Positions 7,037 through 9,675 of a stretch of 9,675 nt of DNA are shown piece after piece. Under the pieces are notes generated by a model. That model saw only the letters and a list, made by a program, of their open reading frames with translations, was not told the origin of the DNA and ran no database searches. The DNA lies in NCBI GenBank assembly GCA_040877875.1, contig JBBDNC010000212.1, positions 1-9,675 on the forward strand, written 5' to 3'. A program made the position numbers and the translations under genes. Source of the DNA: JBBDNC01 sp040877875. GTDB taxonomy: Bacteria > Bacteroidota > Rhodothermia > Balneolales > Balneolaceae. Within the stretch, counting starts at the first letter, position 1; every line of letters starts with the position of its first letter.

Positions 7037-8796
7037 AACCACATTACTTCATTTCCTGTTTACACAAAGACTTTTCATATTCAGCCATTATTGCAGCTAT
7101 ATTCGTTTTCATCCTTTTACCCTTTGAAATCATGGCACAAATCGACCGAGCCAATGAACGTTTTGTTACCCGTTCGGAAGTCATTGCCGAAAACGGGCTG
7201 GTAGCCACCAGTCAGCCGCTGGCCGTACAGGCAGGCCTGGAAATACTTAAACAGGGCGGCAATGCGATGGATGCGGCGATCGCAACCAACGCTGCCATGG
7301 GTTTGATGGAGCCGACCGGCAACGGAATGGGCGGGGATCTGTTCGCGATCATCTGGGATGCGGAAAGCGAGCAACTTTACGCATTAAATGCCAGCGGGCG
7401 CTCGCCCCGTAATTTGTCATACGATCAATTGAAACAAGAACTGGAACAAAGGGGAGCAACTTCGATCCCCCCATACAGCCTGCTGTCTATTTCAGTGCCC
7501 GGGGCGGTTGACGGCTGGTTTGAAATTCATGAGCGTTTCGGCTCTTTGTCGATGGACCAAATCCTGAACCCGGCAATCCGGTATGCGGAAAATGGCTTTC
7601 CGGTCAGCGAACTGATTTCCCAGGGCTGGCGGTCCAGCGCTGAATTCCTGAAAAATCAGCCTGGAGCCTTTGAAGAGACCTTTACGATCAACGGTCGCGG
7701 CCCCGAAAAGGGAGAGATCTTTAAAAATCCTGATCTTGGGAACACGTTGAGGCTGCTGGCCACAAAAGGCCGGGAGGCTTTTTATGAAGGTGAGATTGCC
7801 GAAAAGATCGATGCCTTTATGCGGGAACACGGTGGATATCTGCGAAAGGAAGACTTCGAAGCACACCATTCCGATTGGGTCGAACCTGTATCAGCCAATT
7901 ACCGGGGGTATGATGTCTACCAGATCGGCCCGAATAATCAGGGGGCTGCCGTTCTGCAAATCCTGCAGATCCTGGAAGGATTTGACCTGGCCTCCAAAGG
8001 ACATAACAGTGAGGAAACCCTTCATCTGATGATCGAAGCCAAGAAGCTGGCCTTCGAAGACCGGGCCAAGCACTATGCAGACCCGGATTACAACCCGATC
8101 CCGATAGAGCGGTTGCTTTCAGACGAATATGCAGCCGAACGGCGTGAGCAGATCGGTGAAAGAGCCTCCCAGCGGCTCACTACCGGTATCAGCGGACTTG
8201 AAGAAGGAGATACAATTTACCTGACCACTGCCGATAAGGACGGCAATATGGTCTCCCTGATCCAGAGTAATTTTCGGGGCATGGGGACCGGATTTGTCGT
8301 GCCCGGTACCGGCTTTAGCTTTCAGAATCGGGGAGAGTTATTTTCCATGGATCCGGACCACCCGAACGTCTACGCTCCCGGCAAACGGCCGTTTCATACC
8401 ATTATTCCCGGTTTTGTCATGAAAGATGGCAAGCCCTGGCTCAGCTACGGAGTGATGGGTGGAGCGTTTCAGCCCCAGGGACACGCCCAGGTCTTGGTGA
8501 ACCTGATCGACTTCGGCATGAACCTGCAGGAAGCCGGCGATGCGGTACGGTGGCTTCACGCGGGTTCCACTCAACCTATGGACAATCTGCAGGATATGCT
8601 CGAAGATGGCGGTCAAGTACAGATTGAATCCGGAATAGATTATGATGTGGTTCAGGCATTGCGGGAACGCGGACATCAGGTACAGATCGGAGAAGGTTTC
8701 TACGGACGTTACCAGGCAATCATGAGAGATTATAAAAATGGCGTATTCATCGGAGCTTCCGAGTCCCGGGCCGACGGCCAGGCTGCCGGCTATTGA
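7033..8796 (+). CDS. ggt: Gamma-glutamyltransferase (gamma-glutamyltranspeptidase), exported
   Basis: A 587-residue Ntn-hydrolase that cuts or transfers the gamma-glutamyl group of glutathione and similar compounds, acting in the periplasm or outside the cell. Residues 1-36 form a signal peptide (AIIAAIFVFILLPF, then MAQ). The large-subunit region shows LVATSQPLAVQAGLEIL, GGNAMDAAIA, NGMGGDLFA and ASGRSP. The precursor should cleave itself between D393 and T394 in EEGDTIYLTTADKDGN; T394 (codon 8212-8214) aligns with the Thr nucleophile of Escherichia coli Ggt. Downstream are NRGELFSMDPDHPN, APGKRPFHTI and GVMGGAFQPQGHAQVLVNL (473-491). Thus DTIYLTTAD replaces the classic TTHYSVVD, and GVMGG replaces GSPGG, as in a common but less-studied bacterial subgroup. 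The frame opens just after TGA 6997-6999; GTG 7000 would add 11 residues, but ATG 7033 gives a normal signal peptide. Substrate is not certain from sequence; acylase-type activity is possible. Confidence 0.92.
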   Translation: MKPHYFISCLHKDFSYSAIIAAIFVFILLPFEIMAQIDRANERFVTRSEVIAENGLVATSQPLAVQAGLEILKQGGNAMDAAIATNAAMGLMEPTGNGMGGDLFAIIWDAESEQLYALNASGRSPRNLSYDQLKQELEQRGATSIPPYSLLSISVPGAVDGWFEIHERFGSLSMDQILNPAIRYAENGFPVSELISQGWRSSAEFLKNQPGAFEETFTINGRGPEKGEIFKNPDLGNTLRLLATKGREAFYEGEIAEKIDAFMREHGGYLRKEDFEAHHSDWVEPVSANYRGYDVYQIGPNNQGAAVLQILQILEGFDLASKGHNSEETLHLMIEAKKLAFEDRAKHYADPDYNPIPIERLLSDEYAAERREQIGERASQRLTTGISGLEEGDTIYLTTADKDGNMVSLIQSNFRGMGTGFVVPGTGFSFQNRGELFSMDPDHPNVYAPGKRPFHTIIPGFVMKDGKPWLSYGVMGGAFQPQGHAQVLVNLIDFGMNLQEAGDAVRWLHAGSTQPMDNLQDMLEDGGQVQIESGIDYDVVQALRERGHQVQIGEGFYGRYQAIMRDYKNGVFIGASESRADGQAAGY

Positions 8797-8797
8797 A

Positions 8798-8814
8798 ATT
8801 GAATTTGATTCAAT
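8798..8814. terminator. AT-rich dyad between converging genes, weak terminator candidate
   Basis: The 17-base gap between the ggt stop (8794-8796) and the minus-strand CHRD gene stop (8814-8816) is almost entirely a dyad. ATTGAATTTGATTCAAT forms seven pairs around a TTG loop. It could serve both strands, but it is AT-rich with a single G-C pair and no T-run, so it is not a classical intrinsic terminator. Confidence 0.25.
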
Positions 8815-9675
8815 CAGTATCCTCCACCATTGTCATCATCGTCATTACCGCCGTCATCTCCGCCATTACTTCCATCGTTGCTGCCGTCACTATTCCCGCT
8901 GCTATCATCCTCACTATGGTTGGCTCCAATATCCCCTGCAGCAATGACGGTAAAATCGTCTGTATTTTTATGTACGTTCACGTGCCCGTTATACTCAAGG
9001 GCCTCCGAATATGTCAAAGTTTCATCCGCAAGGATATTGGTCTGGCTTATCCCTGTCGCGCCGTCAACATTATTTAATGGTACAACAACACCTCCCCCCT
9101 CTGCAACGGAATTTTCATGGATGTGGGCCGGATGGCTTCCGCCCTGCATGGTTCCGTTCACTTCAATCGTGGCCAGCGTATTTTCATTCACCCGTTCTTC
9201 AAACCGGACAATCCCGCTTACTCCGGACCCGTCTATTTCCTGAAGGTCATATTCCATTGACTCGCCGGTCAGGGCATTTCCGCCGATATCCCCTGCAGCA
9301 ATCACGGTAAAATCGTCACCGGAGCGATGGACGTTAACGTGACCGTCGTAATTCACGATTTCCGAATACGACATGGATTCATCTGACAGGATATTCGTCT
9401 GGCCAATGCCTGTCGCCCCGTCAACATTATTAAACGGTATGGCAACACCTCCCCCTTCTGCCACGGAATTTTCATGGATGTGGGCCGGATGGTTTACCCC
9501 GTCCATGGTTCCGTTCACTTCAATCGTGGCCAGCGTATTTTCATTCATCCGTTCTTCAAACCGGACGATTCCGCTTACTCCGGACCCGTCCATTTCTTTC
9601 AGGTCATACTCCATTAACTCGCCGGTCAGGGCATTTCCCCCGATATCCCCTGCAGCAATGACGGTAAAATCGTCG
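8814..9675 (-). CDS. CHRD-domain tandem-repeat protein, C-terminal part (5' end outside window)
   Basis: The minus-strand frame stays open from the right edge to TGA at 8814-8816, giving 286 visible residues; ATG 9614 lies inside a repeat and is not the true start. The sequence consists of two full 119-residue units, each from DDFTVIAAGDIG to GHVNVH, and a third unit broken off after the first 12 residues. Each unit spans a CHRD (chordin-type) domain, known by SGIVRFEER, the HPAHIHENS motif, NNVDGATG and YNGHVNVH, close to the single CHRD domains of marine Bacteroidota proteins. The C-terminus is a 36-residue tail of mostly Asp, Asn, Ser and Gly, ending GGGY. CHRD proteins are usually secreted, so export is likely, but the signal peptide would be off the window. 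Function is unknown. HxH is compatible with metal binding, and the fold loosely recalls Cu/Zn superoxide dismutase; neither is shown here. It converges on ggt with a 17-base gap. Confidence 0.85.
   Translation of the reverse strand, partial: DDFTVIAAGDIGGNALTGELMEYDLKEMDGSGVSGIVRFEERMNENTLATIEVNGTMDGVNHPAHIHENSVAEGGGVAIPFNNVDGATGIGQTNILSDESMSYSEIVNYDGHVNVHRSGDDFTVIAAGDIGGNALTGESMEYDLQEIDGSGVSGIVRFEERVNENTLATIEVNGTMQGGSHPAHIHENSVAEGGGVVVPLNNVDGATGISQTNILADETLTYSEALEYNGHVNVHKNTDDFTVIAAGDIGANHSEDDSSGNSDGSNDGSNGGDDGGNDDDDNGGGY
8817..8924 (-). repeat. Low-complexity Asp/Asn/Ser/Gly coding tail
   Basis: These 36 codons end the CHRD protein, from ANHSEDDSSG to NDDDDNGGGY. The plus strand reads as an irregular CNN triplet pattern (tcatcgtca, ccgccgtca and similar). 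The tail is strongly acidic and probably disordered. It may act as a flexible or calcium-binding linker or help surface retention, but no known sorting-signal domain is visible. Triplet-rich DNA of this kind may change length by slippage. Confidence 0.7.
8961..9317 (-). repeat. 357-bp CHRD coding repeat, downstream copy
   Basis: This is the second complete unit, from DDFTVIAAGDIGGNALTGES to VNVHKNT, in frame and in register with the upstream copy. Long stretches are identical at the DNA level, for example the part encoding NENTLATIEVNGTM, while the part encoding the last third (QTNIL to VNVH) has drifted. A third copy begins at 8960 and lasts only 12 codons before the tail. Confidence 0.9.
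9318..9674 (-). repeat. 357-bp CHRD coding repeat, upstream copy
   Basis: This encodes the first complete 119-residue unit visible, reading leftward from DDFTVIAAGDIGGNALTGEL to VNVHRSG. It matches the next unit at 97 of 119 residues by my count, with no gaps. The first 57 residues differ at only 4 positions and the remaining 62 at 18. The left end of the unit meets the next copy without a spacer. Confidence 0.9.

Noticed and set aside
8793..9243. Plus-strand ORFs opposite the CHRD gene, including a hydrophobic stretch near 8793-8940
   Set aside because: The apparent hydrophobic or Ser/Pro-rich sequences are the complement of the Asp/Asn/Gly triplet tail and the repeats; the minus-strand frame explains them.
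8961..9674. Long direct repeats considered as a CRISPR or mobile-element signal
   Set aside because: The 357-base period is an exact multiple of three, has no spacers and keeps one reading frame with a CHRD domain; it is a protein repeat.
8814..9675. Cu/Zn superoxide dismutase
   Set aside because: HPAHIHEN looks similar to the HVHE region, but the full set of metal ligands and the catalytic arginine are not apparent, and the remainder matches CHRD domains.

Overview
The window looks like an ordinary chromosomal stretch from a Bacteroidota-like bacterium, most plausibly of the Balneolota/Rhodothermota side. This is inferred from protein families and from the mostly absent Shine-Dalgarno sequences, not from a marker gene. 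The families pointing that way are a CBM9-like/DUF5916 outer-membrane protein, a secreted CarboxypepD_reg-like protein with 'AQ'-type signal peptide ends, a CHRD-domain protein of the type common in marine Bacteroidota, and a cytoplasmic HisKA_2 kinase with GAF-like and PAS domains. There are no RNA genes, insertion sequences, integrases or CRISPR arrays.

Layout: (1) positions 1-127 hold a short open frame that may be the tail of an upstream gene. (2) 128-3084 is a two-gene unit: a soluble sensor histidine kinase whose stop codon overlaps by 4 bases (ATGA) the start of nicotinate phosphoribosyltransferase (pncB), the first step of NAD salvage from nicotinate. (3) 3085-3348 is a 264-base AT-rich gap with a dyad and a TATAAT box. 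(4) 3349-5571 is an exported CBM9-like/DUF5916 protein with a predicted beta-rich C-terminal region. (5) 5572-5739 is a 168-base gap with small dyads, near-direct repeats, and a hairpin that touches the Shine-Dalgarno of the next gene. (6) 5740-6882 is an exported CarboxypepD_reg-like protein of unknown function. (7) 6883-7032 contains a possible 19-codon leader ORF overlapping the next start. (8) 7033-8796 is an exported gamma-glutamyltransferase with a conserved autoprocessing threonine. (9) On the minus strand, converging after a 17-base gap and running off the right edge, is a protein made of near-identical 119-residue CHRD repeats ending in an Asp/Asn/Ser/Gly-rich tail.

Two products (kinase, PncB) are cytoplasmic. 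Three of the remaining four carry visible signal peptides, and the CHRD protein is probably exported too, although its N-terminus is outside the window. Beyond the kinase-pncB pair nothing shows that the genes form one pathway. I see no clear new defence or mobile system. The points most worth a second look are the kinase/NAD-salvage translational coupling, the mosaic divergence of the CHRD tandem repeats, the unknown C-terminal domain of the CarboxypepD_reg-like protein, and the leader ORF before the gamma-glutamyltransferase.
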